Positions 12,764-23,446 of a DNA stretch of 64,000 nucleotides are shown in pieces. The notes beneath the pieces were generated by a model. That model searched no databases, was not told the DNA's origin, and worked only from the letters and a program-made list of their open reading frames with translations. The translations under genes and the position numbers were made by a program. The first letter of the stretch is position 1. Every line of letters begins with the position of its first letter. The DNA is from Malachius bipustulatus (lineage: Eukaryota; Arthropoda; Insecta; Coleoptera; Melyridae): assembly GCA_910589415.1 (NCBI GenBank), contig OU342635.1:40016929-40080928 (forward strand), in the 5' to 3' direction.

Positions 12764-14354
12764 TTTTAAGACTACCGCTCAAGCCTGTCAACCTTCTCAT
12801 TATTCAAGTACTTCGACCAAGATGGCTGATCTTCAATTGCCATAAAAAATCCACTAGGAGTATCAACGTTTTTGTTCAGGCAGCTCTATCTAAAGAGTAC
12901 TGACAGTTCCGTTAGTCTAGACTGTTGCTTGAAAATTCAACCTTATCATTGATGATAAATAAAACATTACAATGTTTTAATATTCTACTGAAAAAAATCT
13001 ACAGCAGAAACGTAAAACATTAGTGTTTTAATTATCATCAATATATGCAGAGATTCTACCAAGTTAGAGAACATAGCTCTTATCATTGATTAACCAAGAC
13101 TAATTAACCATTTCTTTTGACGACTTTCCCCTCAGAAGTGTCCTTCCCCATTACAGTCAATCTTTATTACTTCTCAGAATCATATCAATTAAAAGTTAAG
13201 AGTATTCCTATCGTTTAATTTCGGGGTTCTCTTGATGAAGAGTTACCAATTTTCATTATTAGTTGTTGTCAATTTTCTTCAGCAATTTTTTGTCAACCTT
13301 CACGACTATACCAACATTCCGCAAGGTATTTTTAGCGCATCTTCATTATTATTTTTTCATGTAACAATTTTTTAATCGAACGAAAATCCAAACTGTCTTT
13401 CCCAGCTTCGCAATTTCCCTAAACAATTTCTCCCGTAAGTGAGCTTCAGATTTTCCCTCTTGAAGGATAACTTCACAGTCGGTAAGCAGTCCATATTCGA
13501 GGCTTTGGACTAGATAAGCATGTCGTATGTACATGCAAAGTCTATAATTCACCGTTCCACCAGTTTTACAACCTTCCGAGGCGAAGCCTCGAGATTTTTA
13601 TAGTCATAGGCTTCATTTCCCCTTGTGACACCGCGGGTAGAGATGTTCACTGGCGTAGATGTAGTAAAGGACAATTTCATTATAAAGTTCACCTCAGTTT
13701 ATTTACTCATCTCTCATTCCCGTTTGAAAAAATCCTTTGAAACAATTTTTCTGATTTCAAAGTAACTCTTTAAGCCCTATAGGAATAAATTAACGTTACA
13801 GCACAGCACTCTGTTTTTCTAAAGTGGTTTTCAAAATAAAATCCATTTTACTCCTTTATTTATAAGGATAATAATTATAAATCAAAACTACATATTATTA
13901 TCGATTATCGACCTACCTATAAGAATCAATATTTTATCGCGTATATTATTATAGATTATTATGTATGAATAAACTTGAACAATTTTCGGGACGCCAGTGC
14001 TCCCTTCTTTAGACTGTATGTGTTGTGGTTCGAGGACATATCTCCTCAAGATGGGAGCAAATCTCATTCGTGCATCGTTCCGATATGATTCGGTTTTGAA
14101 TGCCGTTTTCAAGGTGAGTGCCTCCCAAGAGCATTGATCTCTGTCTTGGGGGCCCTGCCAACACTTAACTTCATTTCCACCAGGCGATATCCCGACTCTG
14201 GAACTCCTTTTGTTGGCATTCTTCGTGCTCCCAAGCCGTATCGAAATTTAATAGTCTGGGGCTTACCGGATTTACCAATCCTTTCACCTAGCGCTGTGAA
14301 CGATTTTGTAATATTTAAACTTCTACCGTTATTTTACGATAAAAACAACAAATA
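12764..14354. other. Non-coding DNA with small palindromes
   Basis: Two adjacent mini-palindromes (AAACATTACAATGTTTT near 12961 and AAACATTAGTGTTTT near 13016) are present. A donor-like CAAG|GTGAGT is at about 14112, after a short plus-strand open stretch, without a recognisable protein. Confidence 0.35.
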
Positions 14355-14556
14355 TAAAGGGTGTTTCATTAATCACTGCAGAGAATAATTCAAGTAGGGA
14401 TTTCAAGCAAAATTTTTAATTTAAGCCTCTGTAGATAAATGTAAATTTTACCCCATTTTTAGGGACTGTCTCATCTAAGGAGATGCACGGAAAAAAATTT
14501 ATCAAAACCCCCTTCTTCACTTAAATTTTCTTAACTGAATAATTAAACACCCTGTA
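14355..14556. mobile_element. Short CAGGGTGTTT-type MITE, about 200 bp
   Basis: The left end AAAGGGTGTTTCATTAATCA and the right end, inverse CAGGGTGTTTAATTATTCA, form an imperfect 19-20 bp inverted repeat with TA outside both ends. The interior is non-coding. Confidence 0.55.
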
Positions 14557-16490
14557 TTCGAGAAAATTTTATATTTAGTTCATTATGTCATTCCCTGAAA
14601 CAAGTATTAAATCCGAAACAGCAGAAATACCTGAGATTCATCCTAAATCCCTTAAGAGAAACAAAAAATTATATTTCATTAAAGCTAACTGCTTCATTGC
14701 TTTCTGGTTTCAAGGAATGTTCCTCGAGGATAAAATTTGACCTCAGTGCCATCCTTTATCCAGGCAGTGACAAAAAAATTCTGATCATAAATGAAATATT
14801 GCTATAAATTCCTCGAGGAAAACGCAATCGAACCTAATTATTTTTAAGGACCCTCGTCCATTTATTTTAATTGACTGGAATGTAATATTGAAACAAAGAA
14901 AGAGACACAAAGACCGCCTCCTTTATCATCAATGATGTACCGTTCTCTTACAGGCTTCCATTCGGTACTAATAAAATCTTTCAATACGCGACCTTACCTC
15001 GCGTTATCCTGAGACGTCGTGAGACAGCGAGCCCAATTTATCAAGAACTGGATTTGCAAACAGCATGTGGGTGATAAGTTGACAGCCTCTGGAAGACTCA
15101 ATGAGCCACGACCGGGAAACAAGACGCTATCCCAGAGGAACCAGCCGATCCCATAGGAGTGGGATCGGGGGCTTTTCCATCTAATATTGAAATCGTGGAG
15201 AGAATTTCTAAAAATCAGTTTGTTCCTGTAATGCATGAACTGGGAAATCAGTCGGGAATAATGAATTGAAGACTTACTTTGCTTTTTGGAAAATCTTTCT
15301 TATTCAACTTGTTATTTAAAATTTCAATCAATCGATGAATTATTATTCATGTCATTATTTTATCTTCATTTGTAATCTTATTCCATTTAGTCTTATTAGG
15401 TGTTTATTCTTTATTATCGTAAAAATTTTTGTCATAGGATCTGACTAAATTACTGGTTCTGTCTTGGCTGGAAAATTTGGACCCCAAAGTTTTTTTGAGG
15501 TTTTCAATTCAGACATTGCTCTAAAAGCTGTCTCAGTTTCGATTTTATACTCTTTTTTGTTACCTAAAATTACTATTTCTACTAACTAACTGAGATTTTA
15601 CAGAGTCCAACAACAGAAAATCAGGTCCAGTTTTAACATCCAACAGATGCGTAAAATTGAATTTAATAAATCTGAGGATAATATTAACGTAAGAGTTGAA
15701 TTAAAATTAATTGCCGAGGAAATATTTAGCGATATTATGGTTTTAGGGTTAACCTAACTGATCATTGTTATCAAGTTAGGCAGCTGTTGGAATTCAGGAA
15801 ATGGAACGGGCTGACTTGATTTGCGGCTGGCACATTTAACAATGAAGTGCTGCGAAAATCGGCACGCAAATCGTGTGTTTCGCAGAACATGTCATGACTT
15901 GTGATTAATCGAATTGTTACATGAAGAGTAACCGGTTTAATAAAAGCCGAAGTCGCAGGGGAAGTCAATTTTTTAAGCCGATTTCGTATCAGGGTAGGTA
16001 ACTTGAATCTGCGCGTAAATCTACAACCCCTGTGAGCTGGGAACTGGCCGCTTACATTATCGAATCTGTTGCTGGCTTATTTCTGACTCCACGACGTCAC
16101 TTGCTGTTACTGGTCGATTATAATTTAAATAACTCTTGACTTAAAGTTTTTTTTTCTTATTTCCGGTTGCTTTCCCTCGACCTGGCACGCATTTGCAGCA
16201 AGTGGCCTTGGCATAACGTGCAGAAATATTTTTATTAAATAATCTTTTTACAGTTCTTTCAATTATTCTTGGTCTATATTTCTTCCTCCATGCAAAGTCG
16301 GTCTGCTCTCGAGATGTCATCCTGAATGAAGAATTTTAGAATTATAATTTTATGTAAAACGTTATGAAGAAACTGATAAGTGTTAACACAGCCAAAACGC
16401 CAAGAAAGTGAAGGCTGAAACCATTTTCTCTTTATATCCTCCTGTGGCGAGATAATAGAATGTTTACGAGATAGGTAAGTGGGGTAAGGT
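14557..16490. other. Non-coding DNA
   Basis: No gene recognised. Locally less AT-rich segments occur at about 14990-15230 and 15770-16090. They could be old repeats or conserved non-coding DNA; the sequence alone cannot tell. Confidence 0.35.
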
Positions 16491-16799
16491 ACAACTGGTG
16501 CCGTGACCAGGATGCTATGAAATGCAGAGTAGCATATGAAAGTAATTCTCAGTTTAATACCTAATTTTAAGATAATTATTTGTAGAATTTAACAAGTAAA
16601 TATGTACCTACCTATATATGTACTTTACTAAAATTGTCTAAAAGTAACTAGCTGACAATAGTATCGACAATTTTAAATCATGCTACATACGTAGATATAA
16701 AAATTACCTCATGAAAATTATCTAAAGTCTACAAATACTTATCTAAAAACTAGGTAGGTACTATTTCTTATTTGACATCCTGGCCACGGCACCACTTGT
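16491..16799. mobile_element. MITE with 24-bp inverted ends, about 310 bp
   Basis: The left end ACAACTGGTGCCGTGACCAG plus GATG is mirrored at the right by CATCCTGGCCACGGCACCACTTGT, with two differences. The interior is AT-rich with TAGGTA and ACCTACC motifs and no ORF. The superfamily is unknown to me. Confidence 0.75.
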
Positions 16800-18622
16800 A
16801 ACGGTCACATTTCCCAGAGATGAAAAACAAGAGCCTGTGTCCCCTCTTTCTGGTTCGGTTGCTGACGAATGTGGTGGGGAGGATAAATTAAACCGCTACA
16901 AACTTCCGAAAGGGACGTTACCGATGAAACCCAGAAACGAGATCTAAACAGTACATGATCATTATCACGTTAAAAAATGTGAATAATTAAGCCTCCATAC
17001 TCATTTCCAGATGAGAGAGAAACAGCTCCCTTGTTTTGGGGCATAATTTTATGGATAATTATTAGAATTCCAGTAAACAAAGCAACCAGTATCTGCTGAC
17101 CAGATAGTCAGCCGAAGTAAATAAATAGTACCCACCATTTGAAGCTAAGCTGGGATTCGTTCCGGCAGTGGCCTTTTAAACATGTTTTTCGTTCTATTTA
17201 TCTATTCCTGTCTGAGCTGATTTTTCAATAAACGCAAAAGTATTGCAAATTCTTATTGAATTATTGACTCTCCTATATTATATTATAGAGTATCCCTAAA
17301 ATATAAGCGAAATCTTGTAACAGTTTCCCAGGTTGACTCAAATAGACCAATCTGTATTGTTACCTGACCAAGTTTTGTCAAATTGCATTAGGATGGTACT
17401 ATAGTGGCTGGGCATTAATTTTACTTTTGGCCAGCCAGTCTGAATATCAAATAGCTTTTGGGATGGGCCTAATATTTTCTAATTATTCACTCCGCAGCCG
17501 AGAGCGGCCGAAACAAAGGTTTGTGCTCTGATGCACACTTCAAAGTTTTAACGATAACATTCAAGTTCCCTTGCTGAAAGTTTGCATTTATCTCGGTATA
17601 AATAGGGTCTCCTACGAGCTAGAGGTTCAAACAGTAAGGGTTAATTAAGATACGTCTACATTAGGGAGTTTCATCGTAAAAACTTTTAAATGTATAAATG
17701 TGCCAGTTTTGTTACATCGTGGCTCATGAAGACAAATCGTAATGTTAAATTAATACCGGATAATGTTACTTTTAAACTAAAGTTGGGATTAAATTATTAT
17801 TACAGAATATATAACTTTGTTTGAATAGTTTAGTTGGTAATAATTATTTTATAACTTCAAGAAAGATGGTCTTTAGTTTAAAGCAAATACATTACTCATC
17901 CTCAATTAAAACTAGTAAAAGGTCATTTACATCATTCTTTTGGGATTATGATTAGATAATATGGAATAATTTCTAGATTAGCTGAATCATAATAACTCCC
18001 AGAACAAGATTAGTAGCCATTCCCTCGCTCCCACACGTATAGATAAGATATGTTTGAGTGCATCGGGATCAAAAGATTCTCGTTTCTTGGGGACATAATA
18101 CAAAGTTCACGTTACACTAGCGTTTTGTTTAATCCTCTCCTTTGGTGTTTGCAATAAAAACACGTCCTCGAAGCTAAATCAACACCAAGTGTACCTTTGT
18201 TCACTTTGCACAATGAACCCGGGATTGTAAATGAAAATATCAGAGCGTGGAGACTGGAGAGAACTCATTACTAGAGTTTACATTCCAGACGGTTTTTGAA
18301 CGAAGCTCCCTGTGAAAGCATCATGATACGAAAAAAACTTATATCTGATCAATTCCCTCTGAGTACATATTCGACGAAATAAATCATTTTCTTCGTATTA
18401 GAGCCAATATCCTCCGTCTCTTCTAATATTCAGATGGTTGCGATATGCCTTCAAGTGGGAGTTGTTTACTTTCAAGAAAACGATTAATGTCTCATCTGGA
18501 TGTGATCCTCTTGTGGATGCCGTTTGAAAACACACGGTTTACTTGCTTGTATGCGAAATGGAAAAAAAAGTTGATTTATGTTTTGAACGAATCATCAGTT
18601 CTATAAGAACAGAATTTTTTAT
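16800..18622. other. Non-coding DNA
   Basis: No coding, RNA or repeat feature recognised. Confidence 0.35.
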
Positions 18623-19225
18623 TTATATTAGAGTGTCTCGGCATCGGAAGGCCATTGACACATTAAGACACTTGCAATAAATATTGTAAGTAATACAAAA
18701 TTGTTTAACATTTAAATTAGTTACAATAATATGTGAATATGTGAATATCACTAGGAATTCGAGATAGCATAGATTCTTGAATCCATTGTTTATATTTTGT
18801 GCGATATGTCCATGATTATGTGTTTGACGGAAACGGAGTGACAACATTTTCGACATACAAGTGGGTCTTTGGTAGCCATTAGGTACCTATTTGTGTGTGA
18901 TCCGGGTGTGGCCAATTCGCAATCTTCTGATGACGATTTTAACTTTTCTGCTCATAGAAGGTCACTAGTCTAACTACAGGGTGCATTTCCCGTAGCTTGG
19001 AGGGAATTGTATTCCAGTAGATTTTCCAAGAGTTCTTATGAAGCGCTTGAAGTGGGCTTTGAGATCGGTGTAGATTTGGACTCTTTCAGGAGTTAAATTA
19101 GTTGACGCGGCTTGTTTGACCTCCTGGTTGTTTCATATGCCAATATGTGACGGAATCCAGATTATTGTGATGGCTACTCCAAGGGAGGCGAGTTCGTGGA
19201 TGGGTAATACAAAGGAAGGGTCATG
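18623..19225 (-). pseudogene. Decayed non-LTR retrotransposon: RNase H end and C-terminal region
   Basis: Read on the minus strand from 19225, the sequence gives LASLGVAITIIWIPSHIGI, a stop, then NNQEVKQAA. This matches the RNase H block that normally reads WIPSHxGIxGNExxDxAA. Further on, VIRRLRIGHTRITHKYL and CRKCCHSVSVKHII match the tail region of such polyproteins (LRxGHTRLTH, then a Cys/His knuckle). Several stops and frame changes make it dead. It probably belonged to the same copy as the minus-strand RT fragment at 19925-20510, now separated by a plus-strand fragment and by loss of the thumb and early RNase H part. Confidence 0.75.
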
Positions 19226-19227
19226 CT

Positions 19228-19790
19228 GGATATAGAGAGAACGAACTTGCCGGCTCTCTGTCCACGAAAGGTGCCGAATCCGAATTTATCGGATCAGAAC
19301 CAGCGTTTGGCAAACCACCTGATATTTCGAAAACAACAATACGAAACTGGGCTGAGAGGGAAGTCCTCCGGCACTGGCAAAACTTACCAAGATTGAACCA
19401 TTCGAAGACGTTTATAAAGGATACTTCGAAGAAAAGCATCACAGAACTACTGGAGATTAACAGGAAAGAACTTAAAGCCCTAATAGGCCTATATTCTGGG
19501 CACTGCAAGCTGAACCATCATCTGCACAGGATGGGTTTAGCGAACAGCGCTGAATGCCGCTGAATGTGCTTGAAAGATGAGGAAAGAGTAAAACACATCA
19601 TATGCGAGTGTTCCGTTTTGGGAAGAACAAGATTACAAACCTTCGGGAGAGACTTTTTCACACCGGAGGAACTGGATACATAATAGCCAAGATGATCAGC
19701 TTCCTCATAGAGGCTGACCTGATGGGATTAATGTACACGACTACATGAGGGCCACAATAGACCTTCGGTCGCAATGGAGGTGTAGCCATA
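19228..19790 (+). pseudogene. Non-LTR retrotransposon 3' fragment (RNase H C-terminal region)
   Basis: The plus strand encodes RENELAGSLSTKGAES, GSEPAFGKPPD, then LIGLYSGHCKLNHHLHRMG, a stop inside the Cys knuckle, then CLKDEERVKHIICECSVLG and a short hydrophobic tail near 19690. This is the typical end of the pol protein in Jockey/R1/I-type elements: the last RNase H motif, the xTGHCxLNxHLxRMG block and the CxxC-H-C knuckle. One in-frame TGA replaces the second Cys pair. The fragment faces the opposite way to its neighbours on both sides, which indicates nested insertion or rearrangement. The 3' untranslated part probably runs to about 19790. Confidence 0.8.
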
Positions 19791-19924
19791 AAGATGGCCT
19801 CATAGTAGAGACTTTCGGCAGGTGTTTTGGATTGTATTTAGGGGTCTTAGGTCGAATTCTGTAGCTGACATGTCTATGAAGCTCCCTTAAACAGGTCTTG
19901 AGCGTATGAGGGACCGAAATATTC

Positions 19925-20510
19925 TCAACAGGATATTCTCATCGCCCCTCCCCTCCCCATAGTAGATGACCATTGAGCGAGATGGATCACTGCTGTCTGG
20001 ATTAACGCAATTGTAGTTGGAGCGCTTTTACGGTGACCAAAAATGCTTAGATCGTCTGCATAGATAGATAATTTCACCGACGAGCAAACGTCGTTAATGG
20101 CCAGGATAGAGAGTGTTGGGCTCAAGATGGAGCCTTGAGGTACATCGTTGTCTTATCTAATCGCAGTAAATGGTTTCCCATTAAATGAGACTTTAAAGGT
20201 TTTATTCGCTAAGAGGTTTTCAGTTAATGCCTGAGGTTAAAGTCAAATGTTAATATCAAACCCAGCTGCGATAACGTCTTGTTTCTTTAGGAATGTCTAT
20301 TGTGCTGCATTGTGGTCTGAATCCTGATTGGGCGGAGTTGATTATCTCGTATTTCTCCCCCAGCTTACACATTGTGTATGTAAGGGAGATCGGTCTGTGC
20401 AAGTTGAGTTGGGATCATCTAAGGGTTTGTCTAGCCTCTTAATGGGAAGGATTATAGATTTTCGGCACAATTTTGTAGTCAGACAAAAAACAGAACAATC
20501 TAAACTGTCA
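19925..20510 (-). pseudogene. Decayed non-LTR reverse transcriptase fragment
   Basis: On the minus strand, pieces of the RT palm are clear: LPIKRLDKPLDDPNS, then in another frame RPISLTYTMCKLGEKYE, then AQSGFRPQCSTIDI, then VPQGSILSPTLSILAIND, then VKLSIYADDLSIFGHRK with the YADD catalytic box. Stops and frameshifts separate the blocks, so it is dead. The motif order is that of RT domains 1-5 in Jockey/I-type non-LTR elements. Confidence 0.8.
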
Positions 20511-20697
20511 TGAAGAAATAAACTGACGCCATCTGCTGGAGATGAAATGAAATGAAAAAAAATATCTGGAGGTGTCTCTAATTTTTCTAAAACAATAATT
20601 GTAGAAATTAGGAATATGACTCGTAAATTATGAAAAATATCAAAATAATATAACAAACGGAAAGTTTTAATAAAAAGTCTCAAACTAGGAAAGAATT

Positions 20698-20710
20698 GAA
20701 TAATTTAAAA
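20698..20710 (+). repeat. 5' target-site duplication of the non-LTR element
   Basis: GAATAATTTAAAA occurs here and again at 26278-26290, directly after the AAG-repeat tail. The leading GAA of the 3' copy may belong to the tail, so the true duplication is 10-13 bp. It sets the element borders. Confidence 0.75.
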
Positions 20711-20912
20711 CAAAAGATTCGCGTGCTGGCCACTGTAACGACAACACGCCGAAATTTTGATTAAAAATAGTTTCGAGAATATTTAATAGTGCGATAAAAT
20801 ATTGGTGATTACTAACACTTCCTATTGTTGTTGACCTTCCTTCCATCATCGTCGGTAAGTGCAACAAAGTTTGCTTTCATATAATATTTTTGGAATTAGA
20901 TAAATCCACAAA
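20711..20912 (+). promoter_or_regulatory. 5' UTR / presumed internal promoter of the non-LTR element
   Basis: Between the target duplication and the ORF1 ATG lie about 200 bp starting CAAAAGATTCGCGTGCTGGC. Full-length LINEs carry their promoter here. I cannot point to a specific initiator or downstream promoter motif with confidence. Confidence 0.4.
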
Positions 20913-22166
20913 ATGAAAGAGGGCAAGGAAGTATTAGAAGATCATGCTAAAAAAAAAGCAATACTTAAATACAGTTCAACCAGCTTATCTCCATTCGAGG
21001 TATTCATGGAAACAAAAAACGAAGATAAGACGAAAAATATCGGAAATTATAGTCATCTCTCCATAGCAAGAGATCTTTATAAATTAAATATCAAAGATAG
21101 TACTAAAATCGAATCTAAAGGCTCTAACAGAATAAGTGTTAAATTTAATAATTACCAAGCTGCAAATATGTTTGTAGAAAGTAGGGAACTTAGGAAGCTG
21201 GGCTATGAATTATACATTCCATATCACAGAGTTTCTTGTAAAGGAGTTGCTACTAGGATAGACTTAGATATAGATATAGAAGAACTAAAAAGCTGCACCC
21301 AATCCCCATTTAAAGTACTAGATATCAAAAGACTTAACAGACGAACTGAAACTTTAGATGAAAACGGGAAAAAAACAACCCAGTACATCCCATCTAGCTC
21401 TATTCTAATTACCTTTGAGGGAACCATCCTGCCACGATTTATAAATATGTACAACCTACCTGTCCGTATAAACCCATACATTTCCCCTGTTACTCAGTGC
21501 TTCTCTTGCCTGCTCTATGGACATACCAAAAATAATTGCCGCAGCAAAAAAAAATGTTACAGCTGCGCTTCTTCTCACGAAGAAAAGCATCCATGCAACA
21601 CGATAAAATGCCACTTCTGCAAAAGTGACAAACACAAAAGCACCAGTAAAACTTGTCCAGAATTCAAAAGACAAAGAGAAATAAAAAAAACGATGGCCTA
21701 TGAAAACCTTTCGTATTTCGAGGCATCTCAGAAAATTCCTAAAACTTACCTTCCACCTCCGCCATTCAGATTACATCCATCAGATTTCCCAGTCTTACCT
21801 GCAACCCAAAAACAAACCCCCACTACATACATCCCAACAAGCTCTATGATCAAAAGCAAAAGATCAAGACCATTATCCCCACCAATAGAAAAACAAATAA
21901 ATTTATCGGGATATGACAAAACAGCTCACCAGCTTTATCTGAATTACCCTAACGGACGGAACACAGATTCTATCCAAACTAAACCAATCTCTTCCCAAAC
22001 TCTTCAACCTGAAATAGAATTTATTTCACCTTTAACTTTAGACGAATCCCTAAATCACCCCCCCAAAGAAAAAGTTAATGACACAGACATAAATCTCTCA
22101 CTCGAAAACAACGAATTAACCGACTCCCACTACCTAACACGTTCCGATTCTCAACAAAGCTATTAA
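20913..22166 (+). CDS. ORF1 protein (Gag-like nucleic-acid chaperone) of the non-LTR element
   Basis: This 417-residue protein binds the element RNA and packages it with ORF2 product. The N-terminal 190 residues have no named motif visible but resemble the pre-knuckle region of insect LINE Gags. From residue about 196 to 247 there are three Cys-His knuckles: a canonical one (CFSCLLYGHTKNNC, spacing C2C4H4C), a variant one (CYSCASSHEEKHPC) and a third with longer spacing (CHFCKSDKHKSTSKTC, C2C4H6C). The C-terminal third is Pro/Ser/Thr-rich and probably unstructured. The start is the first ATG after the 5' UTR. The stop overlaps the ORF2 start as TAATG at 22164-22168, which would allow translation of ORF2 by termination-reinitiation. 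The frame is intact with no stops. Confidence 0.85.
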   Translation: MKEGKEVLEDHAKKKAILKYSSTSLSPFEVFMETKNEDKTKNIGNYSHLSIARDLYKLNIKDSTKIESKGSNRISVKFNNYQAANMFVESRELRKLGYELYIPYHRVSCKGVATRIDLDIDIEELKSCTQSPFKVLDIKRLNRRTETLDENGKKTTQYIPSSSILITFEGTILPRFINMYNLPVRINPYISPVTQCFSCLLYGHTKNNCRSKKKCYSCASSHEEKHPCNTIKCHFCKSDKHKSTSKTCPEFKRQREIKKTMAYENLSYFEASQKIPKTYLPPPPFRLHPSDFPVLPATQKQTPTTYIPTSSMIKSKRSRPLSPPIEKQINLSGYDKTAHQLYLNYPNGRNTDSIQTKPISSQTLQPEIEFISPLTLDESLNHPPKEKVNDTDINLSLENNELTDSHYLTRSDSQQSY

Positions 22167-23446
22167 TGGGAATAACAATAATACAGTGGAACATACGCAG
22201 CATCAATTCAAACAAACATAACCTAATATCACTAGTGAGGGATTATCACCCAGAAGTAGTTATTTTAAATGAAACATGGCTAAAGCCAAACCATTCCTTC
22301 CAATTACATAACTATGAAATAGTCAGACAAGACAGAGATGACGGCTATGGTGGAACTGCCATTTTAATAAAAACAAACATTAAGTTTAATATCGTTGACT
22401 CTGACTCTTTCCCCGTAAACAACAAAATTCAAAGAGTAATAATTAAAATAGACAATCTAAACATAATTGGGGCATACTGTCCGCCACAAGAAAAAATTCA
22501 CATCAAATACTTTGAAAGCATATTAAACAAATTATCAGGCAATATTGTTATAATGGGCGACTTTAATGCTCATCACAGCACCTGGGGAAGCGTGAAAGAC
22601 AATGCTAATGGTAAAACAATCGTAGAACTAATGTCAGAAAATAATTTGGTAGTATTGAATGAAAATTGCTCAACCTTGTTTCAAAACCCTGAGAATAACT
22701 GTAGTCCGTTAGACCTATCAATAATATCCTCCAACTTGGCCCTGCTAACAAATTGGGAACTATTAGGAGACTGTGGATTCAGTAACCACTATCCAACAAT
22801 GCTAACTATCAACAAACCCAATAATCATACATACCTGAATCACTCAAACAAACGACAATTTCACAAAGCTAATTGGACAGAATATAATTGCCAAATAAAT
22901 TCAGATATCTCACAAATAAAAAATAATCTAAATTATGAGTCCTTCTTTGCAATTATTAATACTGCTGCAGAAACCCACATACCACGATCCAAACCCAATA
23001 ATAATACTCAATGCAATAGAGCCCCATGGTGGGACGATTCATGTCAGAAGGCAATAGAAGAAAGGAAAAAATTCCTAGCAATATTCAAAAATAACTCATC
23101 ATTAGAAAACTACCTGAGTGCAAAAAAACAGATAGCTCAAACAAGAAAATTCCTTAAGAAAAAGAAAAAACAAAAATTCCATGAATTCTGTAATACTTTA
23201 AACCGAGAATCAAACATATCTAAGGTTTGGAAATCTATCAAAAAATTTTCTAACAAAAATCAATCCTCCTACAAAAGTAGGTTACCAGATGAAACTACAA
23301 CGGAAAAAATTTTAGACAAGCTATGTAGCTGCAACATAAACCCAGACTTCTCATTAACTACAACCACAGAACAGTTTCCCCCAATTCAAGTAAATGAACT
23401 AAAAATGTGCATTAGGAAAAAAAAAAAGACTCTGCCACGGGACTAG
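22166..23446 (+). CDS. ORF2 part 1: AP-type endonuclease of the non-LTR element
   Basis: The frame encodes an exonuclease-endonuclease-phosphatase domain (residues about 1-225) that nicks target DNA to prime reverse transcription. Recognisable blocks are QWNIRS, LNETWL (catalytic Glu), GAYCPP, IVIMGDFNAHHSTWG (Asp/Asn pair), CSPLDLSIIS and SNHYPT. The last block normally reads SDHxP; here Asp is replaced by Asn, which may weaken catalysis. A linker with APWWDDSCQKAIEERKK follows, as in related elements. The frame ends prematurely with TLPRD-stop just after a run of 11 A at 23417-23427; the continuing protein is in the next frame. Apart from that break it is intact and leads directly into the RT domain. 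Confidence 0.85.
   Translation: MGITIIQWNIRSINSNKHNLISLVRDYHPEVVILNETWLKPNHSFQLHNYEIVRQDRDDGYGGTAILIKTNIKFNIVDSDSFPVNNKIQRVIIKIDNLNIIGAYCPPQEKIHIKYFESILNKLSGNIVIMGDFNAHHSTWGSVKDNANGKTIVELMSENNLVVLNENCSTLFQNPENNCSPLDLSIISSNLALLTNWELLGDCGFSNHYPTMLTINKPNNHTYLNHSNKRQFHKANWTEYNCQINSDISQIKNNLNYESFFAIINTAAETHIPRSKPNNNTQCNRAPWWDDSCQKAIEERKKFLAIFKNNSSLENYLSAKKQIAQTRKFLKKKKKQKFHEFCNTLNRESNISKVWKSIKKFSNKNQSSYKSRLPDETTTEKILDKLCSCNINPDFSLTTTTEQFPPIQVNELKMCIRKKKKTLPRD
23417..23427 (+). other. A11 homopolymer carrying the only frame break of ORF2
   Basis: Eleven A follow AGG. The upstream frame reads RKKKKTLPRD-stop; the RT frame reads DSATGLDETSYSMIKNLPP from 23428, the expected sequence just before the RT domain. 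The two frames differ by a length change of one base (or two in the other direction) in the run. A sequencing or assembly error, a real inactivating indel, and polymerase slippage are all possible. Confidence 0.85.

Noticed and set aside
14051..14117. Possible host exon ending at CAAG|GTGAGT
   Set aside because: The upstream open stretch is short and unrecognised, and no acceptor or conserved protein was seen.
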